Assembly (NCBI RefSeq): GCF_014385105.1
Contig: NZ_JACRTE010000004.1
Location: 124,001 to 188,000 of the forward strand
Length of the DNA: 64,000 nucleotides
Source: Qingrenia yutianensis
GTDB lineage: Bacteria > Bacillota > Clostridia > UMGS1810
Reading direction: 5' to 3'
The notes beneath the pieces were generated by a model, which saw only the letters and a list, made by a program, of their open reading frames with translations, ran no database searches and was not told the origin of the DNA. Below, piece after piece: positions 43,538 to 53,240 of the stretch; within the stretch, counting starts at the first letter, position 1; the number at the start of each line of letters is the position of its first letter. Both the position numbers and the translations under genes were made by a program.

Positions 43538-46156
43538 ATGAAAACGAAAAATTATGCACTGACAGACAGTGTGGAAAGTCTTGAAACGGCTATTGCCCGC
43601 GTTAGAAAAGCACAGAACGAATTTTCCGTATTTTCACAGGATAAGGTTGACAGGATATTTCTTGCGGCGGCTTCGGCGGCAAACAAAATGCGTATTCCGC
43701 TCGCCAAAATGGCGGTTGAAGAAACGGGAATGGGTGTTGTTGAGGACAAGGTTATCAAAAATCATTATGCAAGTGAATACATCTATAACGCATACCGCAA
43801 TACAAAAACCTGCGGTGTAATTTATGAGGACAAAGCATACGGAATTAAAAAAATTGCCGAACCGCTCGGAGTTATTGCGGCGGTTATACCGACCACAAAT
43901 CCCACATCTACGGCAATTTTTAAAACACTTATTGCATTAAAAACCCGAAACGGAATTATCATAAGCCCCCATCCGAGGGCAAAAAACAGCACCATCGCCG
44001 CGGCGAAAACGGTGCTTGAGGCGGCGGTTGAGGCAGGCGCGCCCGAAGGCATAATCGGCTGGATTGACTCGCCGAGCCTTGAAATGACAAACCTTGTTAT
44101 GAAAGAGGCTGATATTATCCTTGCAACAGGCGGGCCCGGAATGGTAAAAGCGGCATATTCGAGCGGAAAACCGGCGCTCGGAGTAGGTGCGGGAAACACA
44201 CCTGCGATTATCGACAGCAGTGCCGATATTTTAAAAGCGGTAAACTCGATTATCCATTCAAAAACCTTCGACAACGGTATGATTTGCGCGTCGGAGCAGT
44301 CGGTGATTGCTATGAGCGATATATACGACGAGGTTAAAGCAGAATTTGCCGCACGCGGATGTTATTTTTTAAACCGCGAGGACACAAACAAGGTAAGAAA
44401 AACCATTATCATAAACGGTGCGCTAAATGCGAAAATCGTAGGTCAGACGGCGCACACAATAGCAAAGCTTGCGCATATTGAAGTTCCCGAGGATACGAAA
44501 ATTTTAATCGGCGAGGTTGAGTCGGTTGATATTTCGGAGGAATTTGCGCACGAAAAACTCTCGCCCGTCCTTGCAATGTATAAGGCGAAAAACATTGAGG
44601 ACGCATTTGAAAAAGCGGAACGGTTAATCGCGGACGGCGGTTACGGTCACACCTCGTCGATTTATCTTAACGAAGTCACCGAAAGGGAAAAACTGGATAA
44701 ATTTGCCGAGCGTATGAAAACATGCCGAATACTGGTTAACACTCCGTCATCTCACGGCGGTATCGGCGATTTGTATAACTTTAAGCTTGCGCCGTCGCTC
44801 ACCCTCGGCTGCGGTTCGTGGGGAGGCAACTCGGTCAGCGAAAATGTCGGCGTAAAGCACCTTCTGAATATAAAAACCGTTGCCGAGAGGAGAGAGAATA
44901 TGCTTTGGTTCAGAACACCCGAAAAGGTTTATATCAAAAAAGGCTGTCTGCCCGTCGCGCTCGGCGAGCTTAAGACGGTGATGAACAAGAAGAAGGCATT
45001 TATCGTTACCGACGGTTTTCTCTACAAAAACGGCTATGCAAAGCCGATTATTGATAAACTCAACGAAATGGGCATTGCAAACACAGTATTTTTCGACGTT
45101 GCACCCGACCCGACGCTTGAATGTGCAAAACGCGGAGCGGAGCTTATGAAATCGTTTGAGCCCGACTGCATTATTGCTCTCGGAGGCGGTTCCGCAATGG
45201 ACGCGGCAAAAATTATGTGGGTGCTCTACGAACACCCCGAGGCGGACTTTATGGATATGGCAATGCGTTTTTCCGATATACGCAAAAGGGTTTACACGTT
45301 CCCGAAAATGGGAGAAAAAGCGTACTTTATTGCCGTGCCGACTTCTGCCGGAACAGGCTCGGAGGTTACGCCGTTTGCGGTTATCACCGACGAAAAAACC
45401 GGCGTGAAATATCCGCTTGCCGACTATGAGCTTTTGCCGAATATGGCGATTGTGGACACCGATTTTCATATGTCCGCACCCAAAGGACTTACCGCGGCGT
45501 CGGGAATTGACGCGGTGACGCACGCGCTTGAAGCATATGCGTCAATGCTTGCGACGGACTACACCGACGCATTGGCGTTGAAATCGCTCAAAACAATATT
45601 TGAATATCTTCCGCGCGCATACGAAAACGGCGAAACCGATGTTCTTGCGCGTGAAAAAATGGCGAATGCCGCAACAATGGCGGGTATGGCTTTTGCAAAC
45701 GCATTTCTCGGCGTGTGCCACTCAACGGCGCATAAGCTGGGCGCGTTCCATCACCTTCCGCACGGAGTTGCAAACGCTCTTATGATAGAACACGTTCTCC
45801 GCTTTAACGCGAGCGAAACACCGAAGAAAATGGGAACGTTTCCGCAGTACGACCACCCTCATACGCTTGAAAGGTACGCGGAAATTGCCGATTATTTGAA
45901 ACTCGGCGGAAAAACTGACGAAGAAAAGCTTGAAAAGCTTGTCGGTGCGGTGAATGCTCTTAAAGAGAAAGTGGGAATTAAAAAGTCAATAAAAGATTAC
46001 GGCATAGACGAAAAAGATTTTCTCGCGCGTCTTGACGAGATGACCGAGCAGGCGTTTGATGACCAGTGCACCGGCGCAAACCCGAGATATCCGCTTATGA
46101 GCGAGATAAAGGAAATGTATCTTGCCGCTTATTACGGCAAAGATGCAAACTTATAA
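43538..46156 (+). CDS. adhE: Bifunctional acetaldehyde/alcohol dehydrogenase
   Basis: An 872-residue fusion that reduces acetyl-CoA to acetaldehyde and then ethanol with two NADH. The N-terminal half is a CoA-acylating aldehyde dehydrogenase with catalytic Cys in NGMICASEQS and IPTTNPTSTAIFK. The C-terminal half is an iron-dependent alcohol dehydrogenase with GGGSAMDAAK, VPTSAGTGSEVTPFA and the metal ligands in CHSTAHKLGAFHHLPHG. ATG 43538 follows GGGAGG; the 34-codon longer frame crosses the leader hairpin. Such proteins form long filaments (spirosomes). A Rex-type site upstream indicates induction at high NADH. Confidence 0.95.
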   Translation: MKTKNYALTDSVESLETAIARVRKAQNEFSVFSQDKVDRIFLAAASAANKMRIPLAKMAVEETGMGVVEDKVIKNHYASEYIYNAYRNTKTCGVIYEDKAYGIKKIAEPLGVIAAVIPTTNPTSTAIFKTLIALKTRNGIIISPHPRAKNSTIAAAKTVLEAAVEAGAPEGIIGWIDSPSLEMTNLVMKEADIILATGGPGMVKAAYSSGKPALGVGAGNTPAIIDSSADILKAVNSIIHSKTFDNGMICASEQSVIAMSDIYDEVKAEFAARGCYFLNREDTNKVRKTIIINGALNAKIVGQTAHTIAKLAHIEVPEDTKILIGEVESVDISEEFAHEKLSPVLAMYKAKNIEDAFEKAERLIADGGYGHTSSIYLNEVTEREKLDKFAERMKTCRILVNTPSSHGGIGDLYNFKLAPSLTLGCGSWGGNSVSENVGVKHLLNIKTVAERRENMLWFRTPEKVYIKKGCLPVALGELKTVMNKKKAFIVTDGFLYKNGYAKPIIDKLNEMGIANTVFFDVAPDPTLECAKRGAELMKSFEPDCIIALGGGSAMDAAKIMWVLYEHPEADFMDMAMRFSDIRKRVYTFPKMGEKAYFIAVPTSAGTGSEVTPFAVITDEKTGVKYPLADYELLPNMAIVDTDFHMSAPKGLTAASGIDAVTHALEAYASMLATDYTDALALKSLKTIFEYLPRAYENGETDVLAREKMANAATMAGMAFANAFLGVCHSTAHKLGAFHHLPHGVANALMIEHVLRFNASETPKKMGTFPQYDHPHTLERYAEIADYLKLGGKTDEEKLEKLVGAVNALKEKVGIKKSIKDYGIDEKDFLARLDEMTEQAFDDQCTGANPRYPLMSEIKEMYLAAYYGKDANL

Positions 46157-46170
46157 AGGGGGGAGAAAAT

Positions 46171-46920
46171 ATGAAGCCTGAAAAAATGATTGCAGTACGA
46201 AACAACAAGACGGTTTACCGCGACGGTGACAAATGCATAAAGGTGTTCAACTCCGACTACTCAAAGGCAGACGTTTTAAACGAAGCTCTCAATCAGGCGC
46301 GTATCGAGCAGACGGGACTGCGCGTTCCGAAAATCCTGGAGGTTACGGTTATCGACGGCAAATGGTCGATTGTATCGGAATATATCAAGGGCAAAACGCT
46401 TGCACAGCTTATGGAGGAAAAGCCCGGCAAAAAGAAGGATTATATAAATATGCTTGCGGATTTGCAGGTGGCAATGCACGCATTGAGATGTCCTCTTTTA
46501 ACCAAGCTTAAAGATAAGCTGGATATGAAAATTTCGCAGAGCGAGTTTGACGCAACAACGCGTTACGATTTGCATATGCGTCTTGATTCGATGCCGAACC
46601 ACAAAAAAGTTTGCCACGGCGATTTCAACCCGAGCAACATCATTATAAACGAGCGCGACAGAGCGTATATAATCGACTGGGCGCACGCGTCGCAGGGAAA
46701 CGGTGCGGCGGACGCGGCGAGAACCTATCTTCTGTTCTGGTTAAACGGAGATATAGAAGGCGCAAAGCAGTATCTTCACGCTTACTGCACAAGAAGCAAC
46801 ACCGCAAGGCAGTATGTTCAGAAATGGCTTCCGATTGTTGCGGCGGCGCAGTCGGTAAAGGGCAACGAGGCGGAAAGAGAGTTTTTGCGCGAGTGGGTTG
46901 ACGTTGTGGATTATCAGTAA
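46171..46920 (+). CDS. Aminoglycoside/choline-kinase-fold phosphotransferase
   Basis: A 249-residue member of the APH kinase superfamily. The catalytic loop HGDFNPSNIII and the metal-binding IDWAHA are intact, with a lysine-bearing N-lobe (KCIKVFNSDYSKADV) and hinge SEYIKGKTL. The start is ATG 46171 with AAGGGGGG; the longer frame lies in the end of adhE. It follows adhE by 14 bases and probably shares its transcript. The substrate is unknown; most such genes in Clostridia phosphorylate small metabolites rather than drugs, so resistance should not be assumed. Confidence 0.75.
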   Translation: MKPEKMIAVRNNKTVYRDGDKCIKVFNSDYSKADVLNEALNQARIEQTGLRVPKILEVTVIDGKWSIVSEYIKGKTLAQLMEEKPGKKKDYINMLADLQVAMHALRCPLLTKLKDKLDMKISQSEFDATTRYDLHMRLDSMPNHKKVCHGDFNPSNIIINERDRAYIIDWAHASQGNGAADAARTYLLFWLNGDIEGAKQYLHAYCTRSNTARQYVQKWLPIVAAAQSVKGNEAEREFLREWVDVVDYQ

Positions 46921-46955
46921 AAAATTATCAGCAAAAAATATGTAAAAAAAGCAGA

Positions 46956-46987
46956 GCGTGCAATGGCGGATTTTCCGCATTGCGCGC
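46956..46987 (+). terminator. Hairpin between the phosphotransferase gene and the hydrogenase cluster
   Basis: GCGTGCAATGGCGG and CCGCATTGCGCGC pair with one bulge and one wobble around TTTT. No T-run follows, so it may be a weak terminator or an mRNA-stabilising stem. Confidence 0.4.
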
Positions 46988-47042
46988 ATTTGCACGAATA
47001 TAAAGAATAAAAAAATTATAAATTTTTCGGAGGTATGAAAAA

Positions 47043-47285
47043 ATGAAAGTTACGGTTTGTATCGGCAGTTCCTGCCACATTAAAGGGTCAAGACAGGTTG
47101 TTGAACAGCTTCAGTATCTTATTTCGGAAAACAATCTTACCGATAAGGTAGAGCTTGGCGGAACGTTTTGTATGGGCAGATGCCAGGAGGGCGTCTGTGT
47201 AACGGTAGACGAGGCTTTCCATTCGGTAACGCCCGAAGCCACAAAAGATTTCTTTGAAAAAGAAATAAAAGCTGAACTTGCATAA
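47043..47285 (+). CDS. Thioredoxin-like [2Fe-2S] ferredoxin (NuoE/HydC-type domain)
   Basis: An 80-residue stand-alone domain with the four ligands spaced as in NuoE-type ferredoxins: Cys6 and Cys11 in VCIGSSC, and later FCMGRC (C-x3-C). It starts after TCGGAGG. Such small proteins accompany hydrogenase gene clusters and shuttle electrons. Here it is the first gene of a four-gene hydrogenase set. Confidence 0.87.
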   Translation: MKVTVCIGSSCHIKGSRQVVEQLQYLISENNLTDKVELGGTFCMGRCQEGVCVTVDEAFHSVTPEATKDFFEKEIKAELA

Positions 47286-47314
47286 AAAAGGCGAAAAAGG
47301 AGAGATAAAGTGAA

Positions 47315-48988
47315 ATGCCGAACTGTTTGACACTAAAAAAATCAAACTGCAAAAATTGTTACAAATGTATAAGACACTGCCCCGTAAAATCAATACGTTT
47401 TTCGGGCGAGCAGGCGCATATTGTGGGCAACGAGTGCATTTTGTGCGGTCAGTGCTTTGTTGTCTGTCCCCAAAATGCAAAGGAGATTGTGGATGAAACC
47501 GAAAAAACAAAGGTTTTCCTCCAGAGCGGTGCGCCGGTTATTGTTTCAATCGCGCCGTCCTTTGCGGCAAACTACGACGGAATAGGTATAAATTCTATGC
47601 GCAAAGCGCTTAAAAAGCTCGGATTTTTCGATGTTGAAGAAACCGCGGCAGGCGCGACAATGGTTAAAAATGAGTACGACCGTATTTTGAACGAAGAGGA
47701 CAGAGATATTCTCATTTCGTCCTGCTGTCATTCGGTTAACCTTCTTATTCAGAAGTATTTTCCGAAGCTTCTTGTTTATCTTGCGGACGTTGTGTCGCCT
47801 ATGCAGGCGCACTGCCTCGACATCAAAAGACGCTATCCCAACGCAAAAACCGTGTTTATCGGACCGTGTGTTGCGAAAAAAGACGAGGCGGAGCATTACG
47901 AGGGCATTGTTGACAGTGTGCTGACGTTTGAAGAACTTACAAACTGGCTCAAAAGCGAAAACATCGAACTTGAGCCTGAAATGGACGAAAACGAGCACAG
48001 CCGCGCAAGGTTTTTTCCGACCAACGGCGGTATTCTTAAAACTATGGCAAAAAGCGCCCAAAAGTACACATATATGTCGATAGACGGCACGGACAACTGT
48101 ATTGCCGCGTTAAAAGACATTGAAAGCGGAGAAATACATAATTGCTTTATCGAGATGTCGGCGTGCGTCGGCAGCTGTGTGGGCGGTCCGGTTATGGAAA
48201 AATACCACCGTATGCCGATAAGGGATTATGCGGCGGTTGCAAAATATGCCGGCGAAAAGGATTTTGAAGTTACCCAGCCCGACAAAATGGAGCTTAAAAA
48301 GCATTTTGAATTTATCGAGCATAAGCTTCAGACTCCGAGCGATTATGAAATCAACGAAATTCTGCGCCAGATGGGCAAAATGAAACCGAGCGACGAGCTT
48401 AACTGCGGTTCGTGCGGATACAACACCTGCCGTGAAAAGGCGATTGCCATTTATCAGGGCAAGGCGGAAATTTCTATGTGTCTGCCTTATCTTAAAGACA
48501 AAGCGGAAAGCTTTTCGGACAACATTGTTAACAATACGCCCAACGGCATTATTGTGGTTAACGAAAAGCTGGAGGTTCAGCAGATAAACAATTCGGCGAG
48601 AAATATCATAAACCTGCGCAGTGCGTCGGATATTCTCGGTGACCAGGTTGTGCGTATTCTCGACCCGAAACCGTTTACCGACGCTATGCGCGGCGAGGAG
48701 GCAAAAAACAAGCTTGTTTATCTTGCCGAGTATAACAGATATGTTGAAGAAACGGTTATCTACGACAACGCAAACAGACTTATAATCTGCATTATGCGCG
48801 ATGTCACCGACGAGGAAAAAGAGCGCGAGAAGAAAGAAAGAATAAGCCGTAATACGGTGGAAACCGCCGACAAGGTTGTCGATAAACAGATGCGTATTGT
48901 TCAGGAAATCGCGTCGCTTCTCGGCGAAACTGCCGCCGAAACAAAGATTGCACTGTCAAAGCTTAAGGAGTCGATTATAGATGAATAA
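47315..48988 (+). CDS. Sensory-type [FeFe]-hydrogenase-like protein with PAS domain (HydS-like)
   Basis: A 557-residue multi-domain protein. An N-terminal two-cluster ferredoxin (CKNCYKCIRHCP, CILCGQCFVVCP) is followed by a hydrogenase H-cluster domain with altered motifs: SSCCHS instead of TSCCP, GPCVAKKDEAE, and MSACVGSCVGGP in place of ACxGGCxxGG. Then come an Fe-S domain (CGSCGYNTCREKA, about 350-400), a PAS domain (NNTPNGIIVVNE) and a C-terminal coiled region. This order matches the group C sensory hydrogenases, thought to sense H2 or redox state rather than turn over H2 fast. It overlaps the SpoIIE-like phosphatase gene by 8 bases, its likely output partner. Confidence 0.85.
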   Translation: MPNCLTLKKSNCKNCYKCIRHCPVKSIRFSGEQAHIVGNECILCGQCFVVCPQNAKEIVDETEKTKVFLQSGAPVIVSIAPSFAANYDGIGINSMRKALKKLGFFDVEETAAGATMVKNEYDRILNEEDRDILISSCCHSVNLLIQKYFPKLLVYLADVVSPMQAHCLDIKRRYPNAKTVFIGPCVAKKDEAEHYEGIVDSVLTFEELTNWLKSENIELEPEMDENEHSRARFFPTNGGILKTMAKSAQKYTYMSIDGTDNCIAALKDIESGEIHNCFIEMSACVGSCVGGPVMEKYHRMPIRDYAAVAKYAGEKDFEVTQPDKMELKKHFEFIEHKLQTPSDYEINEILRQMGKMKPSDELNCGSCGYNTCREKAIAIYQGKAEISMCLPYLKDKAESFSDNIVNNTPNGIIVVNEKLEVQQINNSARNIINLRSASDILGDQVVRILDPKPFTDAMRGEEAKNKLVYLAEYNRYVEETVIYDNANRLIICIMRDVTDEEKEREKKERISRNTVETADKVVDKQMRIVQEIASLLGETAAETKIALSKLKESIIDE

Positions 48989-50150
48989 CCTATGCGCCGA
49001 CATCGGCTACAAAAGTATAAATCACAGCGGAGAACAGCTTTGCGGCGACCACGTTGACATTATAAATCACGACGACGATGCGGTTGTGGTGCTTGCGGAC
49101 GGTCTCGGCAGCGGTGTTAAGGCAAGCATTTTGTCCACTCTTACGTCGAAAATCATTTCAACTATGATGGCGGACGGATTGTCGTTGGAGGACTGCGTTG
49201 AAACCATTGCCGCAACACTTCCCATCTGTTCGGTGCGAAAGGTTGCGTATTCAACGTTTACGATTATTCATTTAATCAACAACGAAACTGCGGAAATTAT
49301 GCAGTATGACAATCCGCTGGTTATAATGCTCCGTGACGGCAAAAATTACGATTATCCAAAAACGGAACTTAATATCGGAGGCAAAAAAATATATAAATCG
49401 CTTATAAGCCTTGAGGAGGGCGATATTTTTGTTGCAATGAGCGACGGCTGTCCTCACGCCGGTATCGGCACGGCATATAATTTCGGCTGGGAGAGAGATG
49501 ACATTATAAGCTTTGTCGAAACCGTTTCGATCGCAGGCTATACGGCTAAAACGCTTTCCACAATCATTGCGGACGAGTGCGATAAGCTCTACGGCTTTGA
49601 GCCGGGCGACGACGCGACCGCGTGCGTTGTGCACATACGAAAGCGCGAGCCTATGAATATACTTTTCGGTCCGCCGTCCAACCGCGACGACTGCGGCCGT
49701 ATGATGTCGCTTTTCTTCTCAAAAGAGGGAAAACACATCATCTGCGGAGGAACAACCTCGTCAATCGCAGCGAAATACCTAGGCAAACCCCTTCGGGCAA
49801 GCCTCAATTTCGAGCAGTCCGACGTTCCGCCTATTGCATATATCGACGGCGTGGATTTGGTCACCGAGGGAGTTATAACGGTAAACAAGGTTTTGACGTA
49901 TGCAAAGGATTATCTTGAAGATAACGAAAGCTACACGCAGTGGAGTATGAAACGCGACGGCGCGTCGCTTATATGCAGACTTCTTTTTGAAGAGGCAACC
50001 GACATAAACTTTTTTGTCGGACGCGCGATAAATCCGGCGCATCAAAACCCGGAACTTCCGATAAATTTCAATATTAAGATGAATCTTGTAAAAGAACTTT
50101 CGGATTGCCTTAGAAGAATGGGCAAACGAATTAAGATAAGCTATTTTTAA
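48981..50150 (+). CDS. SpoIIE/PP2C-type serine phosphatase
   Basis: A 389-residue protein whose N-terminal about 220 residues form a PP2C/SpoIIE phosphatase domain: GEQLCGDHVDI, VVVLADGLGSGVKAS, FVAMSDGCPHAGIG and PGDDATACVV supply the expected Asp/Gly metal-binding positions. The C-terminal about 165 residues (from MNILFGPPSNRDD) are not recognised. Translation is coupled to the upstream sensory hydrogenase. Such pairs are thought to pass the H2 or redox signal to gene regulation by dephosphorylating a partner; the partner is not visible here. Confidence 0.84.
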   Translation: MNNLCADIGYKSINHSGEQLCGDHVDIINHDDDAVVVLADGLGSGVKASILSTLTSKIISTMMADGLSLEDCVETIAATLPICSVRKVAYSTFTIIHLINNETAEIMQYDNPLVIMLRDGKNYDYPKTELNIGGKKIYKSLISLEEGDIFVAMSDGCPHAGIGTAYNFGWERDDIISFVETVSIAGYTAKTLSTIIADECDKLYGFEPGDDATACVVHIRKREPMNILFGPPSNRDDCGRMMSLFFSKEGKHIICGGTTSSIAAKYLGKPLRASLNFEQSDVPPIAYIDGVDLVTEGVITVNKVLTYAKDYLEDNESYTQWSMKRDGASLICRLLFEEATDINFFVGRAINPAHQNPELPINFNIKMNLVKELSDCLRRMGKRIKISYF

Positions 50151-50168
50151 AAGGGTGTGTGAAAAAAG

Positions 50169-51596
50169 ATGAGAAAATTTGATACAAAGGTGCAACATTT
50201 AAAATATAAAGTGCTTCGTGAGGTTGCGCGTCAGGCGTGGAGTGATACCCTGCTTAAAAATGTGCTTGAAATACCCAAAATCATTGTGCCGGGAAACACC
50301 CCCACAATGCGTTGCTGTGTTTATAAAGAACGCGCAATTTTGGAGGAGAGAGTAAAGCTTGCAATGGGAGGAAAAGATGATGACGAAAACATCATTCAGG
50401 TTATAGACATTGCCTGTGACGAGTGTCCCGTGGGCGGATACGAAGTTACAAACGCATGTAGAGGTTGTCTTGCGCACCGATGCGAGGACGTCTGCAAAAG
50501 AGGCGCTTTGTCGTTTGACGAAAACCACGTTGCGCATATAGACAAGTCGAAATGCGTGGAGTGCGGTGCGTGCGCAAAGGTTTGCCCGTATACCGCAATA
50601 GTAAGCCGAAAACGTCCGTGTCAGAACGCGTGCAAAATTAAGGCTATTTCTATGGATGAAAACAAAGCGGCGAAAATAGACGACGAGAAATGTATTTCGT
50701 GCGGTGCGTGCGTATACCAGTGCCCGTTCGGCGCGATTACCGACAAATCGTATATATTAAACGTTGTGGATTTGCTCAAAAAAAGCCTTGCCGACAAAGA
50801 GTACAAGCTTTATGCGGTGGTTGCTCCGTCAATTTCAAGCCAGTTTACATATGCAAAACTCGGTCAGGTTATAACCGGTCTTAAAGAGCTCGGTTTCCAC
50901 ACCGTTATCGAGGCGGCGCTGGGTGCTGATATGGTCGCGCAGGCAGAGTCGAAAGAGCTTGCGGAAAAAGAATTTTTAACAAGCTCGTGCTGTCCGGCGT
51001 TCGTTGCGTATATCGAGAAAAATTTCCCCGATTTGGTGCAGTTCGTGTCGCATAATCCGTCGCCTATGACCGCAATTTCAAAATATATAAAAGATACCGA
51101 CAAAAACGCAAAAATCGTGTTTATCGGACCCTGCACGGCGAAAAAAGCCGAGGCGCATAAAGAAAACGTTAAAAAATACATTGACGCGGTGCTCACGTTT
51201 GAAGAATTGCAGGCGCTTTTCGACAGCCGTGACATTGACATCACCTCGCTTGAGGAGGGCGTGCTCGACAATGCGTCTTATTACGGCAGAATTTTTGCAC
51301 GCAGCGGAGGTCTTGCCGATGCTGTTGCCGAGGGACTCAAGGAACAGGGGCTCGACAAAGATTTCACCCTCAAAGCTGTGTCGTGTGACGGCATCGAGCA
51401 GTGCAGAATTGCGCTTCTTAAAAAGAGCAAAAATCTTCTTGACGCAAACTTTATCGAGGGTATGGCGTGCTCGGGCGGCTGCATAGGCGGTGCCGGCTGT
51501 CTTACTCACGGCGAGAAAAACAAGCTCGATGTCGATAAATACGGCAAAGAGGCGCTGGAAAAAACCATTGCCGACGCAGTATCCGTTTTAAAATAA
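50169..51596 (+). CDS. [FeFe] hydrogenase, monomeric group-B-like
   Basis: A 475-residue hydrogenase. The N-terminal part has CDECPVGGY and CRGCLAHRCEDVC; then two ferredoxin motifs, CVECGACAKVCP and CISCGACVYQCP. The H-cluster domain has complete motifs TSSCCPAF, GPCTAKKAEA and EGMACSGGCIGGAG. The extra Cys-rich N-terminal region is typical of group B enzymes, which probably couple to ferredoxin. It is the last gene of the set after the sensory HydS and phosphatase, and would evolve or take up H2 in fermentation. No maturase genes are in the window. Confidence 0.9.
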   Translation: MRKFDTKVQHLKYKVLREVARQAWSDTLLKNVLEIPKIIVPGNTPTMRCCVYKERAILEERVKLAMGGKDDDENIIQVIDIACDECPVGGYEVTNACRGCLAHRCEDVCKRGALSFDENHVAHIDKSKCVECGACAKVCPYTAIVSRKRPCQNACKIKAISMDENKAAKIDDEKCISCGACVYQCPFGAITDKSYILNVVDLLKKSLADKEYKLYAVVAPSISSQFTYAKLGQVITGLKELGFHTVIEAALGADMVAQAESKELAEKEFLTSSCCPAFVAYIEKNFPDLVQFVSHNPSPMTAISKYIKDTDKNAKIVFIGPCTAKKAEAHKENVKKYIDAVLTFEELQALFDSRDIDITSLEEGVLDNASYYGRIFARSGGLADAVAEGLKEQGLDKDFTLKAVSCDGIEQCRIALLKKSKNLLDANFIEGMACSGGCIGGAGCLTHGEKNKLDVDKYGKEALEKTIADAVSVLK

Positions 51597-51641
51597 TTTT
51601 GGTCTTTTTATACAAAAAACATTCATTTTTAAAAATTTTAG

Positions 51642-51670
51642 TTGATTACTGTGCTAAAATGTGGTAGAAT
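51642..51670 (+). promoter_or_regulatory. Sigma-A promoter of the amino acid ABC operon
   Basis: TTGATT (51642-51647), 17 bases, TAGAAT (51665-51670), 34 bases before the start of the binding-protein gene. Confidence 0.62.
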
Positions 51671-51704
51671 AATGATAACTATTTGAATAAAGGGGTAGAT
51701 TATA

Positions 51705-52469
51705 ATGTTTAAAAGAGTGTTAGGTCTTGCTCTCGCAGTCGTTATGTGCGTATCTTTCGCGGCTTGCGGTGAGAAAAAATCGTCGGAAAAGGTTTATAAA
51801 ATCGCAACCGACACAGCATTCCCTCCGTTTGAAATTCCCGATGTAAACGGTTCGGATAAGCTTACAGGTATTGATATTGACATTCTTGCGGCTATCGCAG
51901 AGGATCAGGGCTTCAAATACGAGCTTGACGTTCTCGGTTTCGACGCGGCGGTTGTTGCGCTTGAGTCAAACCAGGCAGACGGCGTTATCGCGGGTATGAG
52001 TATTACCGATAAAAGAAAACAGACTTACGATTTCTCGGCGCCTTACTATGAGTCGGGTGTTGTAATGGCTATTGCGGCAAACAATGACACAATCAAAGAA
52101 TATAAAGACCTCGCCGGCAAAAAAGTTGCCGCAAAAAGAGGTACGGAGGGTGCTTCGTTCGCTGAAAAACTCAAAGAGCAGTACGGCTTTGACATTACGC
52201 TTTTCGACGATTCGCCCACAATGTATATGGACGTAACATCGGGCAACTCGGTTGCTTGCTTTGAGGACTATCCTGTAATGGGCTACGGCATTTCGCAGGG
52301 CAACGGTCTTAAAATGGTAACCGAAATGGAGCAGGGCGCACCTTACGGTTTTGCCGTTATGAAAGGCAAAAACTCCGAACTTCTTAAAATGTTCGACAAA
52401 GGTCTTGAAAATATCAAGGCAAACGGCAAATATCAGGAAATTTTGGACAAATATATAAGCAAAAACTAA
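51705..52469 (+). CDS. Polar amino acid ABC transporter substrate-binding lipoprotein
   Basis: A 254-residue family-3 solute-binding lipoprotein. The signal ends in the lipobox FAAC (Cys22), followed by YKIATDTAFPPFE, GIDIDILAAIAE, GVIAGMSITDKRKQTYDFSAPYY and KKVAAKRGTEGA, standard for polar amino acid binders. The Arg in TDKRKQ should hold the amino acid carboxylate. It is followed by its permease and ATPase. The exact amino acid (Gln, Arg, cystine or other) cannot be read off. Confidence 0.92.
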   Translation: MFKRVLGLALAVVMCVSFAACGEKKSSEKVYKIATDTAFPPFEIPDVNGSDKLTGIDIDILAAIAEDQGFKYELDVLGFDAAVVALESNQADGVIAGMSITDKRKQTYDFSAPYYESGVVMAIAANNDTIKEYKDLAGKKVAAKRGTEGASFAEKLKEQYGFDITLFDDSPTMYMDVTSGNSVACFEDYPVMGYGISQGNGLKMVTEMEQGAPYGFAVMKGKNSELLKMFDKGLENIKANGKYQEILDKYISKN

Positions 52470-52489
52470 TTTAATAAGGCAACGGCTAA

Positions 52490-52511
52490 AGGGCTGCAGC
52501 TTTGCAGCCCT
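52490..52511 (+). terminator. Internal hairpin between binding protein and permease genes
   Basis: GGGCTGCA (52491-52498) pairs with TGCAGCCC (52503-52510), extended by one A-T pair, around a 4-base loop. No T-run follows. Such stems often stabilise the upstream message or partly terminate, giving more binding protein than permease. Confidence 0.55.
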
Positions 52512-52544
52512 GTTTGACGTTTAAGACTGGTGTGATTTTAAACA

Positions 52545-53240
52545 ATGAATTTTTTTGAGGCATTCAAAGCGGCAAGCCCCGCACTTTTATTAGGACTTAA
52601 AACAACTGTTCAGATTGCGGTTATATCCATTATCCTTGCGATAATTGTAGGTATAATCAGCTGTCTTATGAGCATTTCAAAGTTTAAGCCGTTTGCGTGG
52701 ATTGCAAAATTTTATATTTGGCTCATCAGAGGCACACCGCTTCTGGTGCAGGGTTTTTTTATATTTTATGCGTTCCCGCAGCTTATGCAAACGTTTATTC
52801 CATCGTTCCGCGTAAATTTATACACCGCGTGTTTAACCGCATTCACGGCTAACGCAGGTGCGTACATATCCGAAATTTTCCGCGGCGGAATTTTGGCCGT
52901 TCCGAAAGGACAAATGGAGGCGGCGCGGAGTCTTGGACTTTCAAAGGGCAAGGCTATGATTAAAGTTATTTTGCCGCAGGCATTTAAAATTTCAATCCCG
53001 TCGCTGGTTAACCAGTGTATCATAACGCTCAAGGATACGTCAATCCTTTGTGCGCTGGGACTTAAAGATATGGTGTATCACGCAAAAAACATCGTATCGC
53101 TCGGCGGAAACAGTCCGCTTGCAATCTGGAGCATTGTTGCAATCTTCTACCTTGCGGTGGTAACTGTTCTTTCGCTCTTGTCATCTTTCCTGGAAAGGAG
53201 ATTGAACTATGCCAAAGGTACAAATAAAAAATCTGCATAA
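52545..53240 (+). CDS. Polar amino acid ABC transporter permease
   Basis: A 231-residue His/Glu/Gln/Arg-type permease with about five membrane segments. The family stretch [15 protein letters not shown], the [17 protein letters not shown] region and the EAA loop [16 protein letters not shown] are clear. The ribosome site is weak. Its end overlaps the ATPase gene by 32 bases. Confidence 0.92.
   Translation: MNFFEAFKAASPALLLGLKTTVQIAVISIILAIIVGIISCLMSISKFKPFAWIAKFYIWLIRGTPLLVQGFFIFYAFPQLMQTFIPSFRVNLYTACLTAFTANAGAYISEIFRGGILAVPKGQMEAARSLGLSKGKAMIKVILPQAFKISIPSLVNQCIITLKDTSILCALGLKDMVYHAKNIVSLGGNSPLAIWSIVAIFYLAVVTVLSLLSSFLERRLNYAKGTNKKSA

Noticed and set aside
46171..46920. Aminoglycoside resistance gene
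   Set aside because: The kinase fold is shared with many metabolic kinases and the gene follows adhE in a metabolic context; nothing specific to antibiotic kinases is seen.
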